From G965212025 sp965215765 (GTDB lineage Bacteria > Pseudomonadota > Gammaproteobacteria > Poriferisulfidales > Oxydemutatoraceae): 64,000 nucleotides of DNA. Made by a program: the position numbers and the translations under genes. Below are positions 1 to 9,636 of the stretch, one piece after another. Where the stretch lies: positions 434,001 through 498,000 of the forward strand of contig OZ244118.1 of NCBI GenBank assembly GCA_965215765.1. Direction: 5' to 3'. The notes below the pieces were generated by a model. The model had not been told where the DNA came from and did no database searches. It saw only the letters and a program-made list of their open reading frames with translations. Each line of letters opens with the position of its first letter. Within the stretch, counting starts at the first letter, position 1.

Positions 1-3000
1 ACGCTGTTTTTTCCTTTTACCCACGCATCAACGAGCACCACTCCCTTGGCGATCCCGTCTTCTGCGAGTCTGGAAAACAGGCCAACCGTATCCGTCTCCG
101 GGCGGTTAATGTGCAGAGCAGAGATTTGCCGCCCTGCCCCGTCGAAAGTGCCTGAAAAAGGCTCTATCGGATGAAAACCGGTGCCGCCTGACCACTCCCG
201 ACTCGACCGGGCGTCAATATCTGCCACCTGCACATAATGAGCGTGCAGATCAGAGCGCACATCCTGCAGTTGGCACAGCGTGCCAATTTGCCACGGGTTG
301 TCGCTGCTGCCGTCACCCTGCGCACTCTTCAGACCCTTGCCGACGCATCCCGGAAAGCTGGTCACCGCACGGATCGTTGACGGCGATCCGCTACCCACCG
401 TGTTATGGGCGAAGGCTTCCAGCCGATATTCGGAAGCACTTTCCAGTTCCGCAAATTCCACCATGACCGGGCTCAGAGGACTCCCCAGCGTAATGTCACG
501 TTCCTCTGTCAGTTCCCCAGACGCATACAGGCGTATCCGGTATGCCAAACGCAAAGCCAAGGCTTGCGCCGCCGCCGCATAATCAGCGTTAACCGGCTTG
601 CGACCGTAGCCGTCATTGGCAGGGGCTGTAAAGCTGAGTCTCAGCGTGGTGATCCCCGGTATCACGCGCACATCAGTCAGAGAACCGGGAACGTCCAGCA
701 GGCGTACGGAAACACGGGCGGCTTCACCAGCACCATAAAGGTTGTAGCCACGAACCGTTAAAAGGGGCGTACTTCCGCCTTCATGACGGACGCGCAACTT
801 CTGCAACCAGTCCGCTCCCGCCATGAAGTAATCCGAGAGCGTCTCCTCAAAAAGCGCTCCACTTTCTACACGATAACCGATTCGCTCAGGCCCGCCCAAT
901 GGAGGTTTCCAACGCAGCAACAAGGCAGACGGGGATTTCCACTGTGCCAACAGGCGCAAGGGTTTGCCAGGAGTCTCAAAGCCCCGCAGAACCGGCAACG
1001 TCCTGTAATCGCCGAAGGACCAGGTCTCGGCACTCCAGCCTGAGTACGTTGACCTCCCCGCACACGCCAGGCCAGGGGCGGTGGGGCAACGCAGTTGCTG
1101 CAGCGTCCGCAGAAAGTCTGATCCCCGTCCGGTGTCATCTGCCACAAAAGGTACGCTGCCGCCATCAACGCGAGGCAACTCTGCCTCATAGCTGTCGGCA
1201 ATGCCTCCCGGGCTGCTGCCGGCAAAGCTTCCATGCTGTCCGGTTCCGGATACCGACCCTGCCGCGTAGCTGTCGGTAATGCCTCCTGAACTGCTGCCGG
1301 CAAAGCTTCCATGCTGTCCGGCTCCGGATACCGACCCTGCCGCATAGCTGCGACTGACGGTGCCCTGATTGTCCGCCACAAGACCCGCGACCAGACCTTC
1401 CCCGGTCACAAAAGCTGTTGTGTAACTGTCAGTCACCGAGCCCCGGTTGTCTGCAACCAGACCGCCCGCCCGAACTGCTCCTGACACCGAGCCTCCGGCA
1501 TAGCTTGTGTCGATACTCCCGCCTGCCAGATTTCTCCCGACCAGGCCACCCGCGATTTGAGCTCCCGGCTCTGTCGTCAACTGAGCCGCGCAACCGTTGA
1601 TCGTGCCAGTGTTGATGCCGACGAGTCCTCCCGCCACTTGCCCGCCAAAAAGCGAGCCAGTTGCGCCGCTGTTCAGGATCCTTCCTCCCTCGTTCCTGCC
1701 CACCAGGGCTCCCACGTTGGTGCCTCCCCAAAGCTGCGTGTTCACCAGCACCACCTGTTGCAGCAACCCGCCCTGAAGCTGTGCAAACATGCCGACATCT
1801 TCCAGCGCATCAGAGCGCACCATTAAATGGAAAATCTGATAACCGGCACCATCAAGGGAACCGGAAAAATCAGCGACCGGCGCAAAGCCTTCTCCGGCTC
1901 GCCAGTCCCGGGATGGACCTGCCTCAATATCGCCTGCCAGTCGGTAGTGAGCTACAGGGGCAGAGCGAATGTCCTGCAATTGGCACAGCGTGGCAATCTG
2001 CCAGGGATCGTCCTCGCTGCCCGATCCGCCCGATCCGCCTGCCGGTGCCAGGGTTTCCCCGTCGCACTGCCAGGGAAGGGTAAATGCCGGCAGGAAAAAT
2101 GGCGGTCCTTCTCCAGCCCTGTTATAGGGCGTCGCCACCACTTCATAGCGGTTATCGCTGTCCAAGCCCGAAAATTCCACAGCCACGGATGTTTCGCCGT
2201 CTGTGTGTGCAAGCTCCTGTTCCTGCACCAGTTCTCCCCCGGCGTACAACCGTACCCGGTAGCCCAGACCTGCGGGAACCCCGACACCCGTATACCCGTA
2301 AGCCGGATCTTCCGGTGATTGGCCGTAGCCGTCGTCAGCCGGAGCCATAAGCGACACACGCAGTGAAAACGCTTGCGCCGATGCCCAAACGACTGCCAAT
2401 CCGCCGGGGGGAACCAGTAACTCGAACGCAACCGTCGTCGCTTTGCCCACGCCATGACGGTTATATCCACGCACGCTAAGCTGCAAGGGGTCACTGTCCC
2501 CATATTCGGAACGGAGGCTTTGTACCAAGTCCCTGCCGAGCGTAAAAGACGTGAACTCTGTTTCCAGGGAAAGCCCTGCCACCTCCACCCAATAGCCGGC
2601 GTTCAGGCTTCCTGTTTCCGCAGGGATCCAGCTCAATTCCAGTTCATCTTCCAGGTTCCATCTTGCTTGCAGGTGAGAAGGGGGAGCAGGTGGCACTGCT
2701 TGCAGGGCGCGATGAACCGGAAGCGTCTGCTCGTCCCCAAAATACCAGGTTTGGGTGCTCCAGCCGGAGTAACTGACTGCTCCCTGGCACGTATCTCCTG
2801 GCAAAAGGGGACACCGCAATTGTGCCAGCGTGCGGGAAAAACTATTTCCCGTGGTGTCCTCTGCCCCGCCGCCCACGAGTTCCAGCGCACTGCTGTCGGC
2901 ACTCGGCTGCAGCGCGTAATTTGCAGCCATATCGGAGCCTTCGGAATGCCCCACCAGCGTGCCCACCCAACTATCCCCGCTAACCAGACTAGTCGCATAA

Positions 3001-6000
3001 CTGTCCTCAATCTTGATGTTTCTGTCGTAGTAGCGCTTACTGTTTCCCACCAGACCGCCTACCCGCTCATTTCCGCTGACCAGACCAGTCGCATAACTGT
3101 CCTCAATCCTGCCGTAGCCCCCACCATTTCCCACCAGACCGCCTACCTGCTCATTTCCGCTGACCGCTCCGGTCACATAGCTTCTGAGGATTGACCCTGC
3201 GCTGGTGCCTGCCAGACCTCCCACACGATTGACCTCACCGATAACCGTGCTGTCCGAGTGGCTGTCAACTATTGAACTGGGAAAATAGTTCCAACCCACC
3301 AGCCCGCCCACACTTATTCTTCCGTTGACTGATCCCGTCGAATAAGAGCCGCTTATAAAGCTATGGTTGGAACCTGCCAGCCCGCCCACAGAATGATGCC
3401 CGCTAACCGTTGACCGCACGTGACTGTGATAGATCGGAGCCTGATTGACCCCCACCAGACCACCAACACTGTATGTGCCGCTCACACTTCCTCTTGCGTG
3501 GGAGCCGCGAATCCTCGCGCCCGGGAAGTTATCGCCCACCAGTCCGCCTATTGTGTTGCCGTCATCCTGGGCACCGATTGTTCCGATAACGGTGGACTCC
3601 GAATGGCTGAGCTCGATCAAGCCATGGTTCTCACCTGCCACTCCTCCCACACGTCCCCGACCGCCTATCAACCCCGTCACCGTGCTGCCCTTGATGCTTC
3701 CATTTGCCTCAACGCTTCCTGCCAGGGCTCCTGTTGAATCTCTGCCCCGTACCGTGACATTCAAGAGTGCCAGCCTTTGCAGGGCACCACCGTTGAGCTT
3801 TCTGAACAGCCCGACATAGTCTGCTTGCCCAAGATTGATCAAAAGATTCAGAATGCTGCGACCACTCCCGTCCAGAGAGCCGGAAAAAAATTCAATCGGA
3901 GGAAAGCCCTTTCCGTCTCGCCACTCGTGGCTTTGCTTCGCGTCTATATCGTTTGCCAGCCGATAATCAGCTGCCGTGTCGTAACGTATTTCATGCAACT
4001 GGCAAAGTGTGCTGATTTGCCAGGGGTCATCCTCGCTGCCAGAGCCTGCTGCTGTTATCACCGCTGCCCGTGGACACGCCTCAACGTAGGTAAAAACCGG
4101 TGCTACCACCTCCATTGGACCTGTGCCTGTTTTGTTTCTGGCAAACATCCTGACTTCGTACCTGGAACCATCTTCCAGACCTGAAAATTCCACTACGGTC
4201 GAATTTGACCATCCCTGTTGTGTCATGCGCTGTTCTTCTTTCAACCGGCCTTTTGAAAACAGTCGCACGTGATATACGAGATCCAGCGCAATTCCACTTG
4301 CCGGCTTCCCGTACATGCTGCTACCCGGAGCGCGTCCGTAGCCGTCATCATCAGCCCCGACAATGGTGACCCGTATTGTTGACAGCCCCGAAGCTGTCTG
4401 GGTCACCACCGCCCCTGGAACTTTCATCAAATGGAAACTTCCCGACGCCGCATCTCCTGCAACGCCTCCTTTGTTACCGCGTATGGAATAATGGATTTCA
4501 CTGCCGCTGACGTAACGCTCACGCAATTCAGCCATCAATGAGCCGCCAAGCGTGAAACGGGATGCCTTGATGTTTCGAATGATTCCGTCCACCTCCAACT
4601 CATAGAAATTCACGGCGGCTCCTTGATGCTCCCACTGCAGCGTCAATCCATCTCTCGAATTCCAGCCTGCCTGGACTGCAAGCGGTGCAGCGGGAACATC
4701 CGTAAGCGCCCGGAGCACGGGCAGCACGCGGGAGTGCCCGAAATGCCAAATTTGCGTATCCCAATCCAGATACGCACCAGCTGCCCGGCAAAGATTGACG
4801 GGCAATATCGAACACTTCATTTGCTCCACAGTGCGTAACCCACTGCCCCGTACTGCGCCGTCATTCCCGCCTACCAGGCTGTCCCCGTCACCCAGCTTGC
4901 TGGCATAGCTGCGGTCTATCGTGCCACCGTTGGCTCCGACCAGCCTGCCCGGCAAATCAGTTCCGCCTACAGCACCAGTGCTATAGGCACTTCTGATCGA
5001 ACCGCTGTTTACTCCCGCGAGTCCGCCTGTCTGACTGCCTCCGGACACTGTGCCTCGCGCATAACTGTCATTGATGATTCCTTTGTTTTCACCGACCAGT
5101 CCCCCAACTTGATCCTTTCCACTTACTTGCCCAATTGCATGGCTACTCACGATCCTGGCGTTGCCCTCGCTCACACCCACCAAGCCACCAACCCCGGGGG
5201 CTGTTCCGACAACCTGGTTAAGCGCGTAACTGTCACTGATGGTGCCGCCAAGGTGCAAACCCACCAGACCACCTGTCTGATTGGCACCGGACACTGCACC
5301 TTGTGCATAGCTGTTGCTGATGATTCCTTTGTTTTCTCCCGCCAATCCGCCCACCTGATTGTCTCCGGACACTGCGCCCCGTGCATAGCTGTTACTGATG
5401 CTTCCTTTGTTTTCACCGACCAGACCGCCGACTTGATTGTCTCCTGTTACTGCCCCCGACGCATGACTGCTCACAATCGTGCCACCGTCGTTCTGACCCA
5501 CCAGCCCGCCGGCAACATACGTGTCGCGAGAATTCTCCCCAACCCTTACTGTCGACGTGCTGTTGCGGATGACACCGCCCTGATTCAGGCCAACCAGCCC
5601 ACCGATGGCTCTGTCCCCGTCAACTTTGCCGTCAACCTCGCTGTCCTCAATCGTCCCCCGATCGTTCAGCCCAACCAGAGAACCGACATTCACTCCGCCT
5701 TCCGTCAAAAAATTCACCAGCTTCACGCGCTTCAGCAAGCCACCCTGCAGCTTGCCAAACAGCCCTGTATTCTCGAATCTTCCGCTCGCTCCGACAACCT
5801 TCAAATTGGAAATTTGGTAACCGTTGCCATCATAAGTGCCAGAAAAATTCTTGATCGGTGTGAAACCGTTTTCCCAGCCATGCGTCACCCACTCGTCTAT
5901 ATCTTTGACCTGGATGTAGTGCGACCGGGGCGATGCCTCCATGTCGCGCAAATGGCACAGGTTTTCTACCTGGTAGGGATCATTTTCAGTTCCGGAACCT

Positions 6001-7523
6001 GCCATGGTTTGCGAATCCGCAGGGCACGTGAGCTCGGGATCCGTATAGGGAAATTGGCTGCCTTGAAAATAAGTGTCCCCGTAGTTCAGGGCACTGAAGA
6101 CTCTTGGGTTTTTGTAGATATTACCCATCCCGGTAAAATAGCCATTGCACCTGTTAAAATAGTTATAAACCCCCACCACGGACGACGTGTTCTCATAAAA
6201 TGCCGGAGCCCCGGAGCCACCAAATTCAACACGGTTGCCAGTAAAAGAACTACCAAACAGCCCTGCACAGACGGCTCCTGAGCAAATAGCTGATTTCGAC
6301 GTATCCGGGTCAGCGGGCGCAAACGTGTTTATGAATGGGGAGTGTTGTTGCGCCAGCAAATACGAGTGGTGCAGTACGTAGCCATCAAAGGTCTTGGGGC
6401 TATGCGCCTTCCAGTCCAGTAGCTGGTAACTCCCCCAGCCACTAAACTGCCCTTCGATGCGTACCAGTCCCCAGTCATTTTCGGCATTTCCTGCTATAAA
6501 TCTTGAGCCGCCTGCCCGTGCCCGTCCCGCCGTCTCACCTTTGATTACAATTCTGAAATCGCTGTTGATATAAGGCTTGTCGTTGGCCTCGGGGGAACTC
6601 ACCTCTGCCGAGAAAAGATGCCAGACAGACAGAGCGTAGAGCGCACCGTCCCCTGACTTGTTTTTCAGCAAGCTTCCGGTACCGCAACCTGATGATTGTT
6701 CTCCATACACGCAGATGCGCACAGTGCCCAAGGCGGCCTTGCGCACGTGCGCCGGCATGTTGTCATCCACAAAGTCGGCAGTATTTTCCGTTTTATCGTG
6801 ATACTGGCATGATTGAGTTCGTGCCTGGAATTTTTGCAGCTGCGTACCGGGCAACTCACCGTCCCTGTCTTTGAAAGTGTGATTGACCTTGTCTGCGGCG
6901 AACGGGAATGCACCGGGTTCCAGGCGGGACACCGTGGGAGTCCGGAACTCCACCACTATGGTGTCTCCTGACATCGGGTATGACCAGAATCCGTCTCTGT
7001 TTCCGGATCGACCCTCGCCGGTATATTCCTCAACGGGGTCTTTCTCGTCAGTGAGGCTGTACAGCTTCACCGCCATTCCCGGATCCAGATGAAAATTCCT
7101 GAGGTACAGCCCCAGACTGACGGCTGCAGGGGAATGAATATGCGCCTGCCAGACATCAATGCCATCTTCCTGCTTGAGCAACGCCCAGTTGGTGCGTTGC
7201 AAACGAACTTCCCGGTAGATGCCGGTGTGGTTGACCGTGCTCACGCTGAGCAGCTCCAGAATTTCGTCTTCTTCCTGTGTGCTGAAATCCCCCAGATCCA
7301 GTCGTTGCGCTCTGGTGGGGTACACGCTTCGGGCAGCCTCGCGCGCGTGTTGCACCTCCGGCAAGGGGATGGACATGAGGTCTTGATCTGCCAGAGACTC
7401 TTGATCCTGGCCAACAGCGAGTGCGCTTGACGTGATGATGGATACACCCGCGAGCAAGCACTTCAGCCAGCCATGGCTACCGGAAATCTGTGTGTCCGGA
7501 AATCTGAAACCTGCTTCTTTCAT
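1..7523 (-). CDS. Giant secreted S1-type serine protease with GLUG and Fn3-like blocks (C-terminus beyond window)
   Basis: The frame is open from an ATG at 7523 leftward to base 1, at least 2,507 codons, so the C-terminus lies outside. Residues 1-37 look like a signal peptide (hydrophobic core LLAGVSIITSSALA). Residues about 240-470 resemble a trypsin-fold domain of the lysyl-endopeptidase kind: CGTGSLL, then His302 in LSVWHLF, Asp350 in NDWGLVRI and Ser437 in GGSGAPAF. The flanks of His and Ser are atypical (no AAHC, no GDSGGP), so activity is inferred. The remainder repeats a module of about 650 residues whose entry motif (GSGSEDDPWQI type) occurs near 511, 1164, 1838 and 2411. Each module has a run of GLUG repeats (GGLVGxN, SYAxGxVSG) followed by Fn3-like segments. 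No clear Shine-Dalgarno precedes the ATG. It is probably a surface or secreted protease/adhesin; the substrate is unknown. Confidence 0.85.
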   Translation of the reverse strand, partial: MKEAGFRFPDTQISGSHGWLKCLLAGVSIITSSALAVGQDQESLADQDLMSIPLPEVQHAREAARSVYPTRAQRLDLGDFSTQEEDEILELLSVSTVNHTGIYREVRLQRTNWALLKQEDGIDVWQAHIHSPAAVSLGLYLRNFHLDPGMAVKLYSLTDEKDPVEEYTGEGRSGNRDGFWSYPMSGDTIVVEFRTPTVSRLEPGAFPFAADKVNHTFKDRDGELPGTQLQKFQARTQSCQYHDKTENTADFVDDNMPAHVRKAALGTVRICVYGEQSSGCGTGSLLKNKSGDGALYALSVWHLFSAEVSSPEANDKPYINSDFRIVIKGETAGRARAGGSRFIAGNAENDWGLVRIEGQFSGWGSYQLLDWKAHSPKTFDGYVLHHSYLLAQQHSPFINTFAPADPDTSKSAICSGAVCAGLFGSSFTGNRVEFGGSGAPAFYENTSSVVGVYNYFNRCNGYFTGMGNIYKNPRVFSALNYGDTYFQGSQFPYTDPELTCPADSQTMAGSGTENDPYQVENLCHLRDMEASPRSHYIQVKDIDEWVTHGWENGFTPIKNFSGTYDGNGYQISNLKVVGASGRFENTGLFGKLQGGLLKRVKLVNFLTEGGVNVGSLVGLNDRGTIEDSEVDGKVDGDRAIGGLVGLNQGGVIRNSTSTVRVGENSRDTYVAGGLVGQNDGGTIVSSHASGAVTGDNQVGGLVGENKGSISNSYARGAVSGDNQVGGLAGENKGIISNSYAQGAVSGANQTGGLVGLHLGGTISDSYALNQVVGTAPGVGGLVGVSEGNARIVSSHAIGQVSGKDQVGGLVGENKGIINDSYARGTVSGGSQTGGLAGVNSGSIRSAYSTGAVGGTDLPGRLVGANGGTIDRSYASKLGDGDSLVGGNDGAVRGSGLRTVEQMKCSILPVNLCRAAGAYLDWDTQIWHFGHSRVLPVLRALTDVPAAPLAVQAGWNSRDGLTLQWEHQGAAVNFYELEVDGIIRNIKASRFTLGGSLMAELRERYVSGSEIHYSIRGNKGGVAGDAASGSFHLMKVPGAVVTQTASGLSTIRVTIVGADDDGYGRAPGSSMYGKPASGIALDLVYHVRLFSKGRLKEEQRMTQQGWSNSTVVEFSGLEDGSRYEVRMFARNKTGTGPMEVVAPVFTYVEACPRAAVITAAGSGSEDDPWQISTLCQLHEIRYDTAADYRLANDIDAKQSHEWRDGKGFPPIEFFSGSLDGSGRSILNLLINLGQADYVGLFRKLNGGALQRLALLNVTVRGRDSTGALAGSVEANGSIKGSTVTGLIGGRGRVGGVAGENHGLIELSHSESTVIGTIGAQDDGNTIGGLVGDNFPGARIRGSHARGSVSGTYSVGGLVGVNQAPIYHSHVRSTVSGHHSVGGLAGSNHSFISGSYSTGSVNGRISVGGLVGWNYFPSSIVDSHSDSTVIGEVNRVGGLAGTSAGSILRSYVTGAVSGNEQVGGLVGNGGGYGRIEDSYATGLVSGNERVGGLVGNSKRYYDRNIKIEDSYATSLVSGDSWVGTLVGHSEGSDMAANYALQPSADSSALELVGGGAEDTTGNSFSRTLAQLRCPLLPGDTCQGAVSYSGWSTQTWYFGDEQTLPVHRALQAVPPAPPSHLQARWNLEDELELSWIPAETGSLNAGYWVEVAGLSLETEFTSFTLGRDLVQSLRSEYGDSDPLQLSVRGYNRHGVGKATTVAFELLVPPGGLAVVWASAQAFSLRVSLMAPADDGYGQSPEDPAYGYTGVGVPAGLGYRVRLYAGGELVQEQELAHTDGETSVAVEFSGLDSDNRYEVVATPYNRAGEGPPFFLPAFTLPWQCDGETLAPAGGSGGSGSEDDPWQIATLCQLQDIRSAPVAHYRLAGDIEAGPSRDWRAGEGFAPVADFSGSLDGAGYQIFHLMVRSDALEDVGMFAQLQGGLLQQVVLVNTQLWGGTNVGALVGRNEGGRILNSGATGSLFGGQVAGGLVGINTGTINGCAAQLTTEPGAQIAGGLVGRNLAGGSIDTSYAGGSVSGAVRAGGLVADNRGSVTDSYTTAFVTGEGLVAGLVADNQGTVSRSYAAGSVSGAGQHGSFAGSSSGGITDSYAAGSVSGTGQHGSFAGSSPGGIADSYEAELPRVDGGSVPFVADDTGRGSDFLRTLQQLRCPTAPGLACAGRSTYSGWSAETWSFGDYRTLPVLRGFETPGKPLRLLAQWKSPSALLLRWKPPLGGPERIGYRVESGALFEETLSDYFMAGADWLQKLRVRHEGGSTPLLTVRGYNLYGAGEAARVSVRLLDVPGSLTDVRVIPGITTLRLSFTAPANDGYGRKPVNADYAAAAQALALRLAYRIRLYASGELTEERDITLGSPLSPVMVEFAELESASEYRLEAFAHNTVGSGSPSTIRAVTSFPGCVGKGLKSAQGDGSSDNPWQIGTLCQLQDVRSDLHAHYVQVADIDARSSREWSGGTGFHPIEPFSGTFDGAGRQISALHINRPETDTVGLFSRLAEDGIAKGVVLVDAWVKGKNS

Positions 7524-7540
7524 CGTGAATACTTATGCGT

Positions 7541-7922
7541 CATGCGGGCAGAGAAAAGAGAACATAACCCGCCTGCGACATAAAATTCCTGGCACTACAT
7601 TCGCTATCTGTTCTCCCGGCTGACGCACTGTGGTATCCCCTGACTCTGACCTTCGCCCTCTTTGTCCTGATGTCCCAGCATGGCTTTTTTTTGTACGCGC
7701 AGGGAAACCATTTGGCGGGTGAATTGTACAAACATGCGGGTAGAGAAAAGAGAACATAACCCGCCTGCGACATAAAATTTCTGGCACTACATTCGCTATC
7801 TGTTCTCCCGGCTGACGCACTGTGGTATCCCCTGACTCTGACCTTCGCCCTCTTTGTCCTGATGTCCCAGCATGGCTTTTTTGTACGCGCAGGGAAATCA
7901 TTTGGCGGGTGAATTGTACAAA
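7541..7922. repeat. Tandem direct repeat, two copies of about 190 bp
   Basis: Bases 7541-7732 and 7733-7922 are almost the same sequence placed head to tail. They differ by a few substitutions and a T-run of 8 versus 6. Each copy ends in the palindrome TTGTACAA. The repeat sits just upstream of the giant protease gene (minus strand) and about 240 bp before purB, so it duplicates whatever promoter or leader information lies there. The short ORFs crossing it have no recognisable product. I see no gene between 7524 and 8165. Confidence 0.9.
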
Positions 7923-8074
7923 ATAGCGCCCAACCTGGCTGTTATGAAGGATGCCGACCTCATCCGACCGGGAAACCCGAAACCAGCACCGTGGCGTACA
8001 GTCTTATTTGTGGACTTTTTGGTCTCCAGGGGGTGGGTCAGTGGCAATAGTCGGCACTGCGACTTCTTGTTTTT

Positions 8075-8139
8075 AACCGCGAAAGGCACGAAAGTCGTGA
8101 AAGGTGGCATTCATCGGGAAACAAAACTTTTTCGCGGTT
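8075..8139. repeat. Inverted repeat upstream of purB
   Basis: The arms AACCGCGAAA (8075-8084) and TTTCGCGGTT (8130-8139) are exact reverse complements. They enclose a smaller inverted repeat, CACGA/TCGTG, at 8087-8099. A transcript could fold this into a nested stem just before purB, or it may be a dispersed palindromic element. No T-run follows, so it is not a canonical terminator. Confidence 0.5.
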
Positions 8140-8165
8140 ATTAAAGGGTGTTAGAGTCAGCTTCA

Positions 8166-9623
8166 ATGTCGTCCTTGAATCCGAAAAAGAAAGCCATCGA
8201 CGAGGCTCTTGCGTCATTGTTGGCCGTGTCCCACTTGGACGGTCGCTACGTCTCACGAACGCGTGACCTCAGGCAGTTTTTCAGCGAATACGGCTTGATT
8301 AAGTACCGGGTTCGGGTAGAAGTCGAATGGCTTGTTCTCCTGTGTCGTGAAGGCATTTTCTCTTGCGATTCCGGCGTAGACGAAGCTGAAGCATGGCTAC
8401 GAGACTTGGCCGACAACTTTGATGAGCAAGGCGCTCTGGAGGTCAAGGCGATTGAATCCCGCACCAACCATGACGTGAAGGCGGTCGAGTATTTTTTGCT
8501 AAACAGGCTTAGGGAGAAGGAGGGTCTGCTTGCGTTAGAGCCTGCGGTTCATTTTGGGTGTACATCCTCGGATATCAACAACATTGCTTATGCGCTGATT
8601 CTGAAAACCTTTCGTGATGATGTTCTTTTGCCAAAGTTGGAGAAAATATCCGAGGCACTCCTGTCCCTTGCCGAGCGTTACGCTGACCTGCCGATGCTGG
8701 CAAGAACCCATGCGCAGCCTGCTTCACCAACTACTCTTGGTAAAGAGTTCGCCAATTTTGCCTACCGCCTGCACCAGCGAACCGAACGCATTGCGCAGCA
8801 TCGCCTCACTGCAAAAATGAATGGTGCCGTTGGCAACTACAACGCGCATTTTGCGGCGTGCCCGGACGTGGGCTGGGAGCGACTGAGTGAAAAGTTTTTG
8901 CAATCCTTGGGCCTGGTCGTCAATCCTTATACAACCCAAATTGAACCTTATGACAACTTCGCAGATTTTTTTGACGCCTGGGCGCGGTTGAATACCGTTT
9001 TAATTGACCTTGTACGTGACATTTGGGGATGGTTCGCGTTGCGTTATTTCCACCATGAAGCGGCTTCTCCGGAAGAGGTTGGCTCGTCTACCATGCCTCA
9101 TAAAGTGAACCCGATAGAATTTGAAAACGCGGAAGGGAACCTTGGGAGTGCCAATGCTTTGGCGCAGCACTTTTCCAATAAGCTGCCGATTTCTCGCTGG
9201 CAAAGGGACTTGTCGGACTCCACTGTTTTGCGCCAGTTGGGGTTTGTGTCAGGCAACAGTTTGATTGCGTACGATTCCTTGCTGAAAGGTTTGGGAAAGT
9301 TGCGTGTGAATTCGCAGCTCCTGAGCACAGAGTTGTCTGAGCATCCGGAAGTGCTTGCCGAGGCAGTACAGTCCGTGCTGCGCTTTCACGGGGTGAGCGG
9401 TGCTTATGAAAAACTGAAAGCCTTGACCCGCGGCGAGAAGGTTTCTTTGCGGGATTTGCGCGATTTTATTCGCGCAAGTTCATTGGCAGAGGATGAGAAA
9501 ACCCGCCTGATCAATATGGATCCAGCTGACTACACTGGTATTGCGGCAAAGCTGGCGCGCAAAGTAAGGGAGACAATCACGCGCGAAAGCAAGGACTGCA
9601 GAAGGGCTGAAGAGGGACGATGA
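8166..9623 (+). CDS. purB: Adenylosuccinate lyase
   Basis: Catalyses two steps of purine synthesis: SAICAR to AICAR plus fumarate, and adenylosuccinate to AMP plus fumarate, in the cytoplasm. The N-terminal block LLAVSHLDGRY and the helix SEYGLIKYRVRVEVEW match the gammaproteobacterial enzyme. ARTHAQPASPTTLGKE holds the catalytic His region, and GSSTMPHKVNPIEFENAEGN is the fumarase/aspartase-superfamily signature loop with the catalytic Ser. At 485 residues it is slightly longer than the usual 456, because of an N-terminal extension and a basic C-terminal tail. An in-frame GTG at 8148 is an alternative start; neither start has a convincing Shine-Dalgarno. It is convergent with the ABC-system operon, with 13 bases between stops. 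Confidence 0.97.
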   Translation: MSSLNPKKKAIDEALASLLAVSHLDGRYVSRTRDLRQFFSEYGLIKYRVRVEVEWLVLLCREGIFSCDSGVDEAEAWLRDLADNFDEQGALEVKAIESRTNHDVKAVEYFLLNRLREKEGLLALEPAVHFGCTSSDINNIAYALILKTFRDDVLLPKLEKISEALLSLAERYADLPMLARTHAQPASPTTLGKEFANFAYRLHQRTERIAQHRLTAKMNGAVGNYNAHFAACPDVGWERLSEKFLQSLGLVVNPYTTQIEPYDNFADFFDAWARLNTVLIDLVRDIWGWFALRYFHHEAASPEEVGSSTMPHKVNPIEFENAEGNLGSANALAQHFSNKLPISRWQRDLSDSTVLRQLGFVSGNSLIAYDSLLKGLGKLRVNSQLLSTELSEHPEVLAEAVQSVLRFHGVSGAYEKLKALTRGEKVSLRDLRDFIRASSLAEDEKTRLINMDPADYTGIAAKLARKVRETITRESKDCRRAEEGR

Positions 9624-9636
9624 GCTTCTGTTTTTA

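Noticed and set aside
5109..6281. 390-codon plus-strand open frame
   Set aside because: It is antisense to the GLUG repeats of the giant protease gene; its periodicity mirrors those repeats and it has no ribosome site or family motif.
7872..8144. 90-codon plus-strand frame before purB
   Set aside because: Starts inside the tandem repeat, has no ribosome site and no recognisable sequence, and overlaps the inverted repeat.
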